Shown piece by piece: positions 44,433 through 56,824 of a DNA stretch of 64,000 nucleotides. The position numbers and the translations under genes are program-made. The stretch covers positions 1 to 64,000 of the forward strand of contig JAIQDT010000168.1 in NCBI GenBank assembly GCA_021521415.1, in the 5' to 3' direction. The notes below the pieces were generated by a model. The model saw only the letters and a program-made list of their open reading frames with translations, was not told the DNA's origin and searched no databases. Numbering within the stretch: the stretch's first letter is position 1; each line of letters opens with the position of its first letter. This DNA comes from Bidens hawaiensis. Taxonomy: Eukaryota > Streptophyta > Magnoliopsida > Asterales > Asteraceae.

Positions 44433-47400
44433 ATGGCCCCGAAGAAGGCAAACCCTTTATCCGAGGCGGAAGTGACAGAAATGATTGCTCGACAATTGAA
44501 AGCAGTGATACCAACAATTGTAGCACAAGTCACTGCAGGCATACGTGCCAACAATAATGTTACTCAACCTACGAGCACCACTCCGGTCACTGTTAATACA
44601 CCTCCGCCGAACACTAATGTAGCCCCGGGTGTTACTACCCCGGTGAATACTGATAATGTCATAAATAATAGATAACACTCGCCCAACTATGAATGTCATT
44701 GGGAACCCAGAACCTGTTGTGCACCCTGATAATATCACGAACCCAAACCCTGTACCGGTTGTTAACACAACTAATAAATATAATACTCGGACCAATACCG
44801 ATAATAACAATAATAATAACCGAGAACCCCCACGTCAGGAGTACGCATACAAACAATTTACATCATGTAAACCAATTGAGTTTAAGGGTATTGAAGGACC
44901 TAGCAGGCTGGTCAAATGGATAGAAAAGACCGAATCAGTAATTAATATCAGTGAGTGTCCACCGAACCGCGTGGTCAAATTTGCTACCAGTATGTTTCTA
45001 GACCAAGCACTGATGTGGTGGAATACGGTAGTCCAAATAAGGGGACAAGATGCTATTAATCGTATGTCATGGACTAAATTAAAAACCCTCATGCTAGAGC
45101 ATTTTTGTCCTAAAAGTGAGATTCAGAGGTTGGAACACGAGTTATGGAATCTGGAAATGAAAGGAGCGGACCATGTGGGATACACAAATCATTTTAACGA
45201 ACTGTCCCGCTTAGTTTCGTGGTTAGTTACACCGGAAGCGAAGCGAATTGAACGTTATATCTGGGGACTGACCCCTGCTGTGAGAAGTATAGTGAATTCA
45301 GTAGCCCACCCGACATTAGAAAGTGCTATATCTCAAACATGTGTCATTACTTTTGATCTGATGAGAAGTGGAGTGATAAGGATGCTAGGTGAAACAACAA
45401 GTTTAAAACGAACTGATTATGGGACAAGGATGCAAGGAAACCCTCAAAACAAACGGGCCCGTCCGAATACCCGAAGTTATGCCATGACCAGTTCTAATGT
45501 AAAACAAGAGACCTATAAAAGGACGTTACCGAAGTGCAGAAGATGTAACTTTCATCATGTGGGTGATTGCAAACTGATCATTTGTCAGAAGTGTGGAAGA
45601 ACGGGACATTATACCCCCAACTGTAGAACCCCCACCAACACTGTTAATCGTCCACCGCAATCAACTCAACTACCTCGACCTCAACCAACCTGCCCACAAC
45701 TCAACCAACAAACCCCACCTACCACGAACCTCCGTGCCTGCTATGAATGTGGCAGTACGGAACAATTTCGGAGATACTGCCCCAATCTGAACCAGGGTGC
45801 AGCGAGAAGGCAAAACCAAGCACAAGCATCAACCTCCAACGCAGCTAGGGGACGCGCATTTGTATTAGGACCGGGTGAAGCGCGTCATGATCCGAATGTG
45901 GTGACAGGTACATTCTTAGTTTCGGGTTAGTATGCTTCAGTTTTGTTTGATACGGGCGCCGATAGAAGTTTCATATCTGTTAACTTCTTACCTTTAAAAA
46001 ATATGCCGGTTAGTGAACTAACAAAACCATATACTATAGAACTCGCTAACGGTAAGTCTATACTCGTTAATCGAATAGTCCGAAACTGTTCCCTCATCCT
46101 AAACGACCACCCATTCCTTATTGATTTGCTTCCAGTGGAATTGGGAAGTTTCGATGTTATAGTCGGTATGGACTGGCTATCTAAGTATAAAGCTGAAATT
46201 GTCTGTAAGGATAAGACTGTTAGGATACCTCTTCCGAATGATGAGGCGATGATTGTTCAAGGTGAGAAATCTGGTACGGTACTGCCTCTCGTATCCCAAC
46301 TTAAGGCATTGAGATATTTACGCCAAGGAACCCGAGGAAAAACGAATGGAAGACATCCCAGTGGTACACGAGTATTCAGATGTATTCCCCGATGAGTTGC
46401 CTGGTTTACCACCGACCCGACAAGTTGAATTCCGTATTGACTTGATACCGGGAGTAGCACCCATTGCTAAGGCACCTTACCGACTTGCACCTTCTGAAAT
46501 GCAAGAACTATCCAACCAATTGCAAGAATTGTTAGACAGGGGTTTCATCCGACCTAGTTACTCACCGTGGGGAGCACCAGTGTTATTTGTAAAGAAGAAA
46601 GATGGGAGTTTTCGAATGTGTATTGATTACCGGGAATTGAATAAAGTGACTATAAAGAATAGATACCCCTTACCTCTAATTGATGACTTGTTTGATCAGC
46701 TCCAGGGTGCGAAGTATTTTTCAAAAATTGATCTTAGATCTGGTTATCATCAAGTAAGAATTCAGGAAGAAGACGTACCAATAACTGCTTTCCGAACTCG
46801 GTATGGTCACTATGAATTTTTGGTTATGTCGTTTGGGTTGACAAATGCACCCGCAGTGTTTATGGACCTCATGAACTGGGTTTGCAAACCTTACCTTGAC
46901 AAGTTCGTGATAGTGTTTATCGATGACATTTTGATATATTCGAGAAGTATGGAGGAACACGAACAACATTTGCGGGAAATCTTAGAATTATTGAGGCAAG
47001 AGAAGTTATACGCAAAGTTGTCCAAATGTGAATTTTGGCTACAAGTACAGTTTTTGGGGCACATTGTGAACCATCAAGGGATCCAAGTAGACCCAAGTAA
47101 AATTGAGGCCATAAAAATTGGCAAGTGCCTAAGTCACCAAGAGAAATTCATCAATTCTTAGGACTAGCCGGGTATTATAGAAGATTCATTGAAAACTTTT
47201 CAAGTATTGCCCAACCTCTAACCCTCCTAACTCAAAAAGATCGAGAGTATGAATGGGGAGAAGAACAAGAAATGGCCTTCCAAACGTTAAAAAAGAAGTT
47301 ATGTGAGGCTCCAATATTAAGCCTTCCAGATGGAACTGATGAATTGGTGGTATATTGTGACGCATCTCGTAAAGGTTTAGGATGCGTACTGATGCAAAGA

Positions 47401-49205
47401 ACGAAAGTAATAGCATATGCTTCCTGACAATTAAAAGTACATGAAAAGAATTATACGACCCATGATTTGGAATTGGGAGCAGTTATCTTTGCATTGAAGA
47501 TTTGGAGACATTACTTGATTTGCACCAAATGTACCATCTATACTGATCATAAAAGCCTGCAACACATATTTGATCAGAAAGAGCTAAACATGAGATAAAG
47601 GAGATGGGTAGAACTGTTAAATGATTATGATTGTGAGATTAAATACCATCCGGGTAAGGCCAACGTAGTAGCTGATGCTTTAAGCCGAAAAGACAGAGTC
47701 AAACCATTAAGGGTACGAGCACTCGGAATGATTGTTCAAAGACAGTTCGTGTTGCACAAGACGAAGCCTTAAAAGCAGATCAGTTAGAGAAGGAAGAAAT
47801 ACATGGGAACAAAAAAAATTTTGAGAAGAAAATTGATGAAATATTCTATTATAAAAACCGGGTGTGGATTCCTACACTTCATAAACTCCGCGAGCTTATT
47901 CTTGATGAAGCACACAAATCCAAATATTCTATTCATCCAGGTACTGATAAGATGTATAAAGATGTTAAAGAATTTTACTGGTGGCCTGGCATGAAAACGG
48001 ATATAGCCGTGTATGTAAGTAAATGTGCAACATGTGCAAGGGTGAAGGCGGAATATCAAAAACCTTCGGGAATTTTACAACAACCGGAAATCCCACAATG
48101 GAAATGGGAACAAATTACCATGGACTTTGTGACGCACCTTCCTAAAACCTCCCAAGGACACAATGTTATCTGGGTAATTGTTGACCGATTAACCAAATCC
48201 GCACACTTTATTCCCATCCGTAACAATTACACCACCGAAAAACTCGCTCAAATTTACATCGATGAAATTGTATCCCGACACGGAGTACCTCTTTCGATTT
48301 TTTCAGATCGAGACAGTCACTTTACTTCATATTTCTGGCAAGAAGTACAAGAAGCCTTGGGAACCCGAATCGACCTAAGTACGGCTTACCATCCCCAAAC
48401 CGATGGTCAATCCGAACGAACCATCCAAACCTTAGAAGATTTACTTCGTGCTTGTGTACTGGACTTCAAAGGGAATTGGGATCAACACCTCCCGCTCATT
48501 GAATTCTCTTACAATAACAGTTATCACAGTAGTATACAAGCAGCACCTTATGAAGCTCTATACGGGCGAATATGTAGATCACCACTATGTTGGACGGAAG
48601 TGGGTGATACCCAAATTTCAAGGTCAGATTTAATTCAGGAAACCACCGATAAGATTCACCAGATTAAGCAAAAATTGAAAGCTGCCCGCGACCGACAAAA
48701 GAGTTATGCCGATGTTCGCAGAAAACCGTTATCTTTTGAAATAGGTGATAAGGTGTTTTTAAAAGTATCGCCGTGGAAAGGTGTTATAAGATTTGGAAAG
48801 ACTGGTAAACTAGCCCCGAGATACATCGGACCTTTTGAGGTTATTGCAAAAATTGGTCCCGTAGCTTACCGATTAAACCTACCCTTAGAACTGAGCACTA
48901 TTCACGACGTGTTTAATGTATCGAATATGAAAAAGTGTTTGACTGATAAAACGACAATAGTACCACTGGAAGATGTTCAGATCAACGAAAAGCTCAACTT
49001 CGTAGAGGAACCGGTAGAAATTGTGGACGGGAAAACCAAACAGTTACGACACAACAAAATTTCATTGGTAAAAGTTCGGTGGAATTCAAAACAAGGACCC
49101 GAATATACTTGGGAACGAAAGGACGAATTCCGAAAGAAATACCCACACCTCTTCCCTAAAAAGAAAACCGATGACACATTAAATTTCGAGGACGAAATTT
49201 CATAA
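44433..49205 (+). pseudogene. gag-pol: Gag-Pol of element D, multiply broken; integrase part intact
   Basis: Gag starts MAPKKANPLSEAEV at 44,433. Damage in order: a frame change near 44,660; TAG at about 45,928 before protease; loss of about 36 bp and a frame change near 46,330; a one-base loss near 47,120; TGA near 47,427; TAA near 47,595; a deletion near 47,745. Recognisable parts: knuckle CQKCGRTGHYTPNC, and a second one, CYECGSTEQFRRYC, where the usual His is Gln; protease [15 protein letters not shown]; RNase H YCDASRKGLGC. From 47,862 to the stop at 49,205 the integrase and chromodomain are uninterrupted ([50 protein letters not shown]). The element cannot be autonomous. Confidence 0.9.
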
Positions 49206-49216
49206 CGGGGGGAGAA
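49204..49216 (+). other. Polypurine tract of element D
   Basis: AACGGGGGGAGAA abuts the TGTGACATTCG start of the 3' LTR and overlaps the pol stop. Confidence 0.8.
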
Positions 49217-52200
49217 TGTGACATTCGTGACAAAACGAGGTATACTATATTCACTACGTAACAAGTAAACGATAAATCGGTTAATTCGTAGTGCTTAAAC
49301 GAGTAACCGACCGATACTAATTATGACCCGTATACATACTAAGGGGTCATATATGAGTTATATATATTATAGAGGCTAACATATTGATATTTAGGCCCCA
49401 GTACGTTTAAAACTTTTTAAACGAAAAAGGTTTCGTTTATCGATACGCTATAAGCTTAAACGCAATCGTTAATATCAAAACGAGCATTGTAGCATCCGTT
49501 AAGCCGAAACGATTTATAAAACACTTATATGAAATTTTCTAAGCAATCCGTGAAAGTATTTTGAAATTTTACAACGAGTCAGTACGTTTTTCTTATTTTA
49601 CAAAAAGAAGCTGAAAAACACTCGTTTTCGCGCTGGTTTTCGCACTCGAACTAGTTTTTCTTGCGAAAAACCGAACCCGAATTAAATTTTGGACCGACGT
49701 TTACGTATGGCACGAATACCGAGGCACCATTGGGCCAAAAAGGAGGCCCAATGGGCCTTATATGCTTGCGGCCGGCCCCTCTCACATTATCCCACAAAAG
49801 AAATTTCTTTGAAAACTTCATGAATAAGCCACCTATTTTTAAACCTAAAACTTAAAGACCAGACCATCTTCCTCTGTTCTTCCAAAACTTTGCCTTAAAC
49901 CCACATGTAAGTTTAAATTTCATGAACTTTTAACCATGTTTTAACTAAGTTATAATCTTATAAAAGTGTTTTGATTAGTATTAAACATCTTTAACCATCC
50001 AAAAACCATAAAAATAAAGTAAAATCATGTTTTGAATTTAAACATGTTTACAAACCAGGAACATATACTTTTTTGGTCAAAAACGCGGATTAGAACATGA
50101 ATATAACGTTTTTACGGTTTGAAAGTTCGGTTTGAGCCCAAAACCGAAACCCTAATTATCAAGGCTGTCACATGGATGATTTATGCTTGGTTTGATGTTA
50201 TATGATATGTAGATACACTGAGTTTGCAACCCGAGACCCGGAAAGTCGTTTAAGCTAGCAAAACTCATCGAAAACTGACAAGGTAAACCCGTAACACTCG
50301 TTTAAGGGCCGTTTAGTATTAGGTTGTTACTTGTTTGTTTTTAGCTTGTGAAAATTTTCAGGGACATTAGGGATCATTTAAATGAGTCCCTGTTCAAATT
50401 TGGTAATTTTTCGATAAACGGAGAATATTTGGTGAATTTATTTTCGTTTATGAGCGTTTATTTGGAAAAAATAGCTAAACATATTGAAAATTATGAAACT
50501 TGGTTTTGGTGATTAATATGTGATGGTAAGATCACTGATAATGTTTGGGGATCATTGGAAATGCCTAAGTATGGTTTGTGCAATTATGATTTAACCGAAT
50601 TTTAACAGCTGAAAAACGCTCAAAAAGGCATTTTGTCAAAAGAGTTAGGTTCTGGAGATTTTGCAGGATTTTTCGGAGGTCGTTTGATATAAACGGGCCA
50701 TTTATTATACGATTATAACCTATTAAATGAATTTTTATAAATAAATAATTAATCATAAAATTTCTGAAAATATTTTTATAAATTTTTCCATGTTTTAATG
50801 TATTTATAAAAAAATTTACATAATTTATATATAAGCACATATTCAGTTATGATTAATCAAAGATTTAAATTATAATTGTTTTAACGAAACCGGCAGTTTT
50901 GTGTTTAACGGACTGACTGGTATGTCAAAATGTCAAAAGTGGTCAAATATCATATTTTTTAATGAAATTGATAAAAACAAACTTTTTACGAGAATTCCGG
51001 ACAATTCGGGTGGATTGTACGTGTTTCGTATAATCAAACCCGTGTGAAAACGGAAACGAACCCTGCGATCAAACCAGACACTGAAACCTTAAAATTCTTT
51101 CATAAATCAAATCATTTTATCAATCAATATATTTAATTAAGTTTATGTGATCTTACCTAATCCCGAAACGCATAAACGATCAACTGGGCTAGGCTCGGGA
51201 AACGGTGAAACTGAGCCAAATCCAGTTTTAAACATTTCATAGTATACAACGTCACAATCTAAGACTATGGTCATGTTCTAGGCCAAACAGCTATACCCAG
51301 ATTATCTATACAGCCCGATTTAGCTTGAACACTGTACTAGTATTAACGATACAATACCGTTTATAGGAATCAGGCTATAAGCGAGGCACCTGACTTATTG
51401 ATACATAATTTCTGTGCGAACTACGATAAGGTGAGTTTCACGACCCCCACTTTCTAAACTGTTTTACGAACTTTTGGGGTGGAAAGCATGTTTACATATA
51501 CTTATATACTTGAAAACGTGTGATGATGTGAATTATCTAAGTACTAACACTTGAAAGTCCCACAAACACAAGTGATTAACTTCGTGCTGGAGACGTGTGG
51601 ATTGTACTATCGGTTTGACAAACCCAACTGACAGAGCCGGTGGGGTATGCCGGAACATGTTAACCCGGTTGCACATTGTCATTTATACTTATTACATTCT
51701 GCTATGTGGTGTTAGACATAGTACATACTTGGGGCAAAGTGGCTGTTAAATGCCAACGGGAGTGCATGGGCAGGGGTGGCCATGTGTTTTAGCTCGTTTC
51801 GGTTTCACTTGTGGCTTAGGATAATACATCATACACATACATGTATACATACACACTGTAAACTTTAGGAACTCGTATACTGATTTCGTTGATACTCGTG
51901 AAACTTGAAACTCACCAACTAGACGTAGTTGACCCGTTTTAACATGCTTTACAGGTAAAGCAAATGTGGAATGATTTGCTTATGTGCTTGGTGTTAGAAG
52001 GAGAGTTGAATAGCTGTGAATAGACGCAAATATATAATATTAAATAAAAAGCTCGTAAACCGGTTATGTGATTCTCATCTAGTTTGTAAACATAGTACCA
52101 ACCCATGTAATATGACGTAAATTAGTTTGTGAATTTCTTTATAAACAATGTTGTTGATACAAGTATTATCTGTTACATTCCCGTTTTACGCTTCCGCAAC

Positions 52201-52220
52201 TACCTAGTCGGGGTGTGACA
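49217..52220 (+). repeat. 3' LTR of element D
   Basis: This 3,004-bp LTR ends GGGGTGTGACA. Compared with the 5' copy it lacks roughly 45 bp near 50,640-50,665 and has many substitutions. Confidence 0.92.
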
Positions 52221-53134
52221 TCTTACTTCTATTCCACCACCACCACATCGTCCACTATCAGATCATTTTAAACCATTTTTGCGAGTTCAACAGTCGAGTC
52301 AACAGTAGTAGGTTTACTAGTCTTGACTAAAGTGAATACATTCGGTGGTAGCCCTCGGATGTAACACTGATTCGCTTGGCCTCAGTGTTCACCATGTTAG
52401 GCATCAACCTCGACATTGGGTTGAATTCAGTGGTGTACTCACGGTGTGTCATCTTACCCGCCTTCAAGTTCAGAAACTGCATCTCTGTTCTCTTAACCTC
52501 TGCATCAGCACAAAATTGCTTCATCACCAACTCCTTCGGGTCATCCCAACTCATCGCCTTAATCTCTTCTCGAGTCTTACTCTATTCCTCAGTCTCCTAC
52601 CTGTACATAGCCTCAACACTAAATGACTGAGTGGCATAACCTACTGCTTGATTAGGACGACCCTCACTAATTCGGATAACCCTGTCCATTACGGTTATCC
52701 ACTGGAAGTAGCGATTGCATCTCCTAAACAAGTCAGCTTTGGTGGGTCACATCCTTCGAAAGATTGTAGTTACACCCACCTCGGCCTCTCTTTATTGCAT
52801 CAACCATCATAGACCTAACATCCCTTGAGTCACATTTCTCTCTCTTATCATCCTTTATACCATTCTCCCATGCCATCCCTGAAGTCCTTGCATGGCTCCC
52901 AACAGATCTTTCTGGATGCAGGTTCTTCACTGCAGCAGGTATAGCTTGAGTAATGGGGGCCTGAACCGCAGCATCAAGTTGATACTGTTCATTGTTTCTC
53001 GGATTTCGTCCAGATGCACTTCCTTCAACCCTAGTGATAGTAACTGACTCTACAGAAGGTTCCCGGGTAATGCGTGGCCTACCACAATGTCTTGTACGAC
53101 CTCCTTGACCGACAACCTTTCTTGCTCCAGCCAT
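52221..53134 (-). pseudogene. gag: Element E, right half: gypsy Gag remnant
   Basis: The minus strand starts MAGARKVVGQGG at 53,134, followed by a poorly conserved N-terminus and then a Gag capsid-like domain: RCNRYFQWITVMDRVIRIS, NQAVGYATQSF, MSWDDPKELVMKQFC, LNLKAGKMTHREYTTEFN and LMPNMVNTEAKRI. Frame changes near 52,740 and stops near 52,620 and 52,600 break it. Element D separates it from its knuckle-protease half at 39,267-39,913. Together the two halves define one old gypsy element running leftwards. The 5' LTR should lie to the right, but I could not define its edges. Confidence 0.75.
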
Positions 53135-53991
53135 TCGCATTCTATAAGGAAACACAAACGTAATCACTCAAGGAATTATTTAGTACAAAGATAAGTAGGC
53201 TAATAGGTAATAACAGTGGCCAGTTGTGATTTGCTGATCACATTACTTTCAAGTCCTATACACTTCCCTTTGTGAGTCTATTGTTTGAACTCGGTTCGAT
53301 TAATCCTAACACACACAGATCTCGGATCTGATATGTATGTATATAAATAATTAACCTAAGGATATAGCTCATTGTTACTCTTGATTATATTGTTATATAT
53401 ATGTATATATTAGGTGTATGTATGTGAATAGATAATACCAATATGAAGATGAAGATTGAGAGAGAATTGGACAACAATTCGTTAATGTTTAACTCAATAC
53501 TTAAATTAACAGTGACATAGGCACCATAAATAGAAGATGGACCTAGTTCGTTAACATTCCATAACGAACAAGAGTCCATTTCGTTACATACATCATAAAG
53601 GAAATAACTTAACGAATCACCCCCTGATTCGTTAAACATCCTTAACGAATCAGGAGGGAAATTAACTTAGATCTAGTTCGCTAAACATCCTTAGATAACT
53701 AGACAATACATTAAAGAACTGTAAATACAAATTAATTGTTTATTTCATAAATTAAACGAAAAATACGTTAACGATATATACAAAGACTCGAGACACAAAA
53801 CCGTGCACTAACAGACACCCCCTCGTCTTGAGCTCTTTGTCTTTACTTTACTTGGAATGCTTGGACTGCCAATCTCTGCAACTAAGAATCCCGTTCTCAT
53901 AACATACACGCACAACGCGTTGGAACTGCATAGCCAGATCATTGTCTTCATTGAGCTCGATCAATATCTTATTCTTGTGTAGCACGTCGTT
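53135..53991. repeat. Non-coding stretch with GATTCGTTAA hairpins
   Basis: No gene was seen. Overlapping perfect inverted repeats occur here: GTTCGTTA (53,546-53,553) with TAACGAAC (53,562-53,569); TTAACGAATCA (53,609-53,619) with TGATTCGTTAA (53,625-53,635); and GATTCGTTAA (53,626-53,635) with TTAACGAATC (53,642-53,651). The middle arm can pair with either neighbour. The stretch probably mixes the leader or LTR of E with the 3' region of the accessory ORF locus. Confidence 0.6.
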
Positions 53992-56824
53992 TTAGATCTC
54001 AGTTAAGTTAACCAGCCACATCGGATCGATGATCTTGATCAGCTCGGTCTTCAACCGTTTACCGAGGACAATGACGGCCTCCCTAGTTCTATTATCGTAG
54101 TACCAACAGTTGAAGGATAAATACATATGTTGGTTCATCGTCTTCACTGGCACACGCTTCATTGTCTTTGGTGGCTTTACCTTAAGGACCAGCTTTTTCC
54201 ATCCTATTTTTGGATCGATCTCATCGATATGCTTGCGGATGGGAATTTGTGGTTTAAAATACTTAAATCCGTTGTTCACCTCAAATACCAAGTGTTGGTG
54301 AAAACGTTTTGCATAGTAGTCCTCGCCACGATTAATAAATAGACGATACGCCAAAGTGCGCACATCCCATCTCGGTAATGAGAGAAGATTAGACATCCTT
54401 TCGTAGTACTGGACGCCCTTCTCCCATTTAACAATACATACTTTAAGTTCAGAATCATAAAGCCAGGAAATAATATCACCTTGCACTTTCGACACGGCCT
54501 TGAATGAAGTCTTCTGGTTGGCTTTGGCACGTGCAACAGCTTCTTCTTTCTGTTCTATATCCACATACCGAAATGCCTCGATGATCTTACTTGCTTTCTT
54601 GTGTCTGAACCATCCAAGAATGTCATCATCAGTTGGGTTTTCAAGCGAGTCAAATCTTGTATCAACGACCTTCTTTCCTTTGGACGTCTTCTCAAGATGA
54701 TCTTCTACTTCTTTGACGGTTTCTCATTAAATACAGGAGCACCATGATAAACATTGGTGTGTTGAAACAGATCAGGGTATTCCTCAGCTGTCACGTCCTC
54801 AACCACAACCTCCTCATTCTCAAAAATAAAACTCCCAACATTAGGATCATTTAAGATCTCATCATCATTAATTACCTCAATGTCCTCCTCGCCCTCTAAC
54901 ACGGTCAATTTGTCTTCATTCAGACCAAGCAAGATAACAATCTGCTCTCGTGTCAGCGATTTCTCAACAAACTGCCCCACGGCTATCTCATCAGCATTAA
55001 CCATGCTTCTGTTCACCCCCTCACCATCAATAAAAATAACCGTATTGGCCTCAATCATCTCAATCAGTTTGGCGTCAGAATAATCATGATAAATAATAAC
55101 ATGTTTGCCTAAATCAACAACAGAACTTGTACCTGCACCAGAGGCTGGGTCTTGAGTTTGTTTAGTCTCACCACCAGCACCAGACTCATCTGGATCCTCA
55201 TCATCATTCTTAAGTTTTTTCAGCACGTCATCTTTTCATGTAAGTTGCAAAATAAGCTTCTCTTGTTCTTTAATTTTCACCCCTGAGACTCAACAATCTC
55301 ACGAAGGGCCTTTGTTTCTTTCTGACAGACTGAAACATAGCTGAGCAGCTCCTTCTAGTTCTCCATCATACGTTCCTGAGTCATATGATTTGCCAACATT
55401 TGATTTTCATACAAATATAGGAGACTCAATACCATGCTCATTTGCTGATCATGAGGTGATGCAGCAAAAGATAAGGAACTTGTTGAACTGGACCCATCGG
55501 TCGACTGAGCCTAAATAAAATATCTTGTGGAGGCATCATCGTTGGTGTAGGAGGTATCAACAAAGTAGCGGTCGTCGGCCTTGGTATAGTAAATAATACA
55601 GAGTGAGGAATCATACTAAGCTGTGGATTTGATGTAAGCGTAGTCGTCAGAGTATGATCCGGGGTGCTAGTAGTAAGCGGCACCGCCGGGCGTTGAGGTG
55701 TGGACGACCTTGAAGGTTGAACTCCAAACGAGATGCCAGCCCCAGCCGACACTCGACGCTTAGAAGAGCCATCAGAGGCTAGCTCTTTACCCTTCTGTTT
55801 AAGTTGAGCGGCAATTGTAGCAGCTAAAGCCGCTTCAACTACAACTTGTTGTTCTAAAATAGCAGCATCACCATCACCATCATTACCACCATTATCACCA
55901 CCATTACCACCTGGTCCATCATCACCATCATTACCCTCGTTCTCACCTGGTCCCTCCTCACGATCGGAATCCTAATCATCATGGATCCAGCCATCATCGT
56001 CAGAACATACATATTCTAGATTCACTAAATGACCGATCAAACGTTTGGTCCTAGGTGTCTCCTTTCGATAGAGCTTCATTCTTTTAACAGTATATGCCGA
56101 CATGTGATCTAATTCCAACACATCGTTTACTAACGTTTGATCGATGACCAAATTTGGGATCAAGTCTTGAATAATTAGCTGGAGGAAACGTGGATACATA
56201 AGGAATTTCTTCTTCTGGACCGTTTGCAGACACTACTCCTTAAGATGTTAGAAAGTCATCTCTGAGATGTTAAATAGTTTGTTGAGAACAAGTGCTACAA
56301 ACGCTGACTGCAACATGACACGAAACTCATCAAAGCCTCCTCTACGACCTCCCAAGCAATGTATCAATACATGTAGAAGATACTTATACATAGGACACAA
56401 CCCATTCTTGTTGTACATAGAATCACCTACATCACGTCCGTAGAATACACGACAAAACAAGCCCTTGATCAAATCCTTGTTAAATTCACAAGGATTGTCA
56501 ATGTTATCCCCAATTTGAAGTACACGTCGGATCACATCAATATCAACGGTGATAGGCGTTGTTGGTTGTTGCTGTAATGTGGTTCTCAACTTCAATGTAT
56601 CTCACGGTATTCTTGAATTGACGAATGATACTCAAACGGACATCAGGGTTAGCAGTGATTGAGTAGTGAATGAAAGAACGACGAAGAAACTCCAATAATC
56701 CTCCAAAGAGATTTTCATCTGCAAAGTTTGTACCAACAAAGGCACAAACGTTGTTGTTGTTGTTGAGTAGCAACTGGTGGATATTTTTACATGTTTTCAG
56801 CCATAAGTCTAAAATAATTAACAT
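53992..56824 (-). pseudogene. Accessory ORF family, larger copy (K)
   Basis: This is the same uncharacterised family as 1-960. In order: NFADENLFGGLLEFLRR; after a frame change, ITVDIDVIRRVLQIGDN and YLLHVLIHCLGGRRGGFDEF; then KRMKLYRKETPRTKRLIG; an Asp/Gly/Asn-rich low-complexity run (about 55,870-55,980); a Ser/Thr/Pro-rich part (about 55,450-55,750); an acidic part (54,705-55,226, with VIFIDGEGVNRSM and DEEILN-like runs); and a basic C-terminal part (53,992-54,564, with GDIISWLYDSELKVCIVKWE, LVFEVNNGFKYF and CWYYDNRTREAVIVLG). Several frame changes and stops separate these blocks. No catalytic motif is visible. It may be a stand-alone gene relic or the 3' accessory ORF of a copia element whose pol is gone. 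Confidence 0.55.

Larger units (their letters stand above)
39914..52220 (+). mobile_element. Element D: decayed chromodomain gypsy element inserted in element E
   Basis: This 12,307-bp element has LTRs of 3,044 and 3,004 bp, a primer site, a pre-gag ORF with one stop, a multiply broken gag-pol and a polypurine tract. It interrupts a minus-strand gag. The flanking 5-mers TCTTT (39,909-39,913) and TCTTA (52,221-52,225) match at four of five positions, a plausible decayed target duplication. Its LTRs differ by many substitutions and by a deletion of roughly 45 bp in the 3' copy (near 50,640-50,665), so it is older than A and B. It is a diverged relative of B. Confidence 0.9.

Noticed and set aside
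52375..52630. Plus-strand ORFs at 52,345-52,626 and 52,376-52,630
   Set aside because: They are antisense to the recognisable minus-strand gag remnant of element E.
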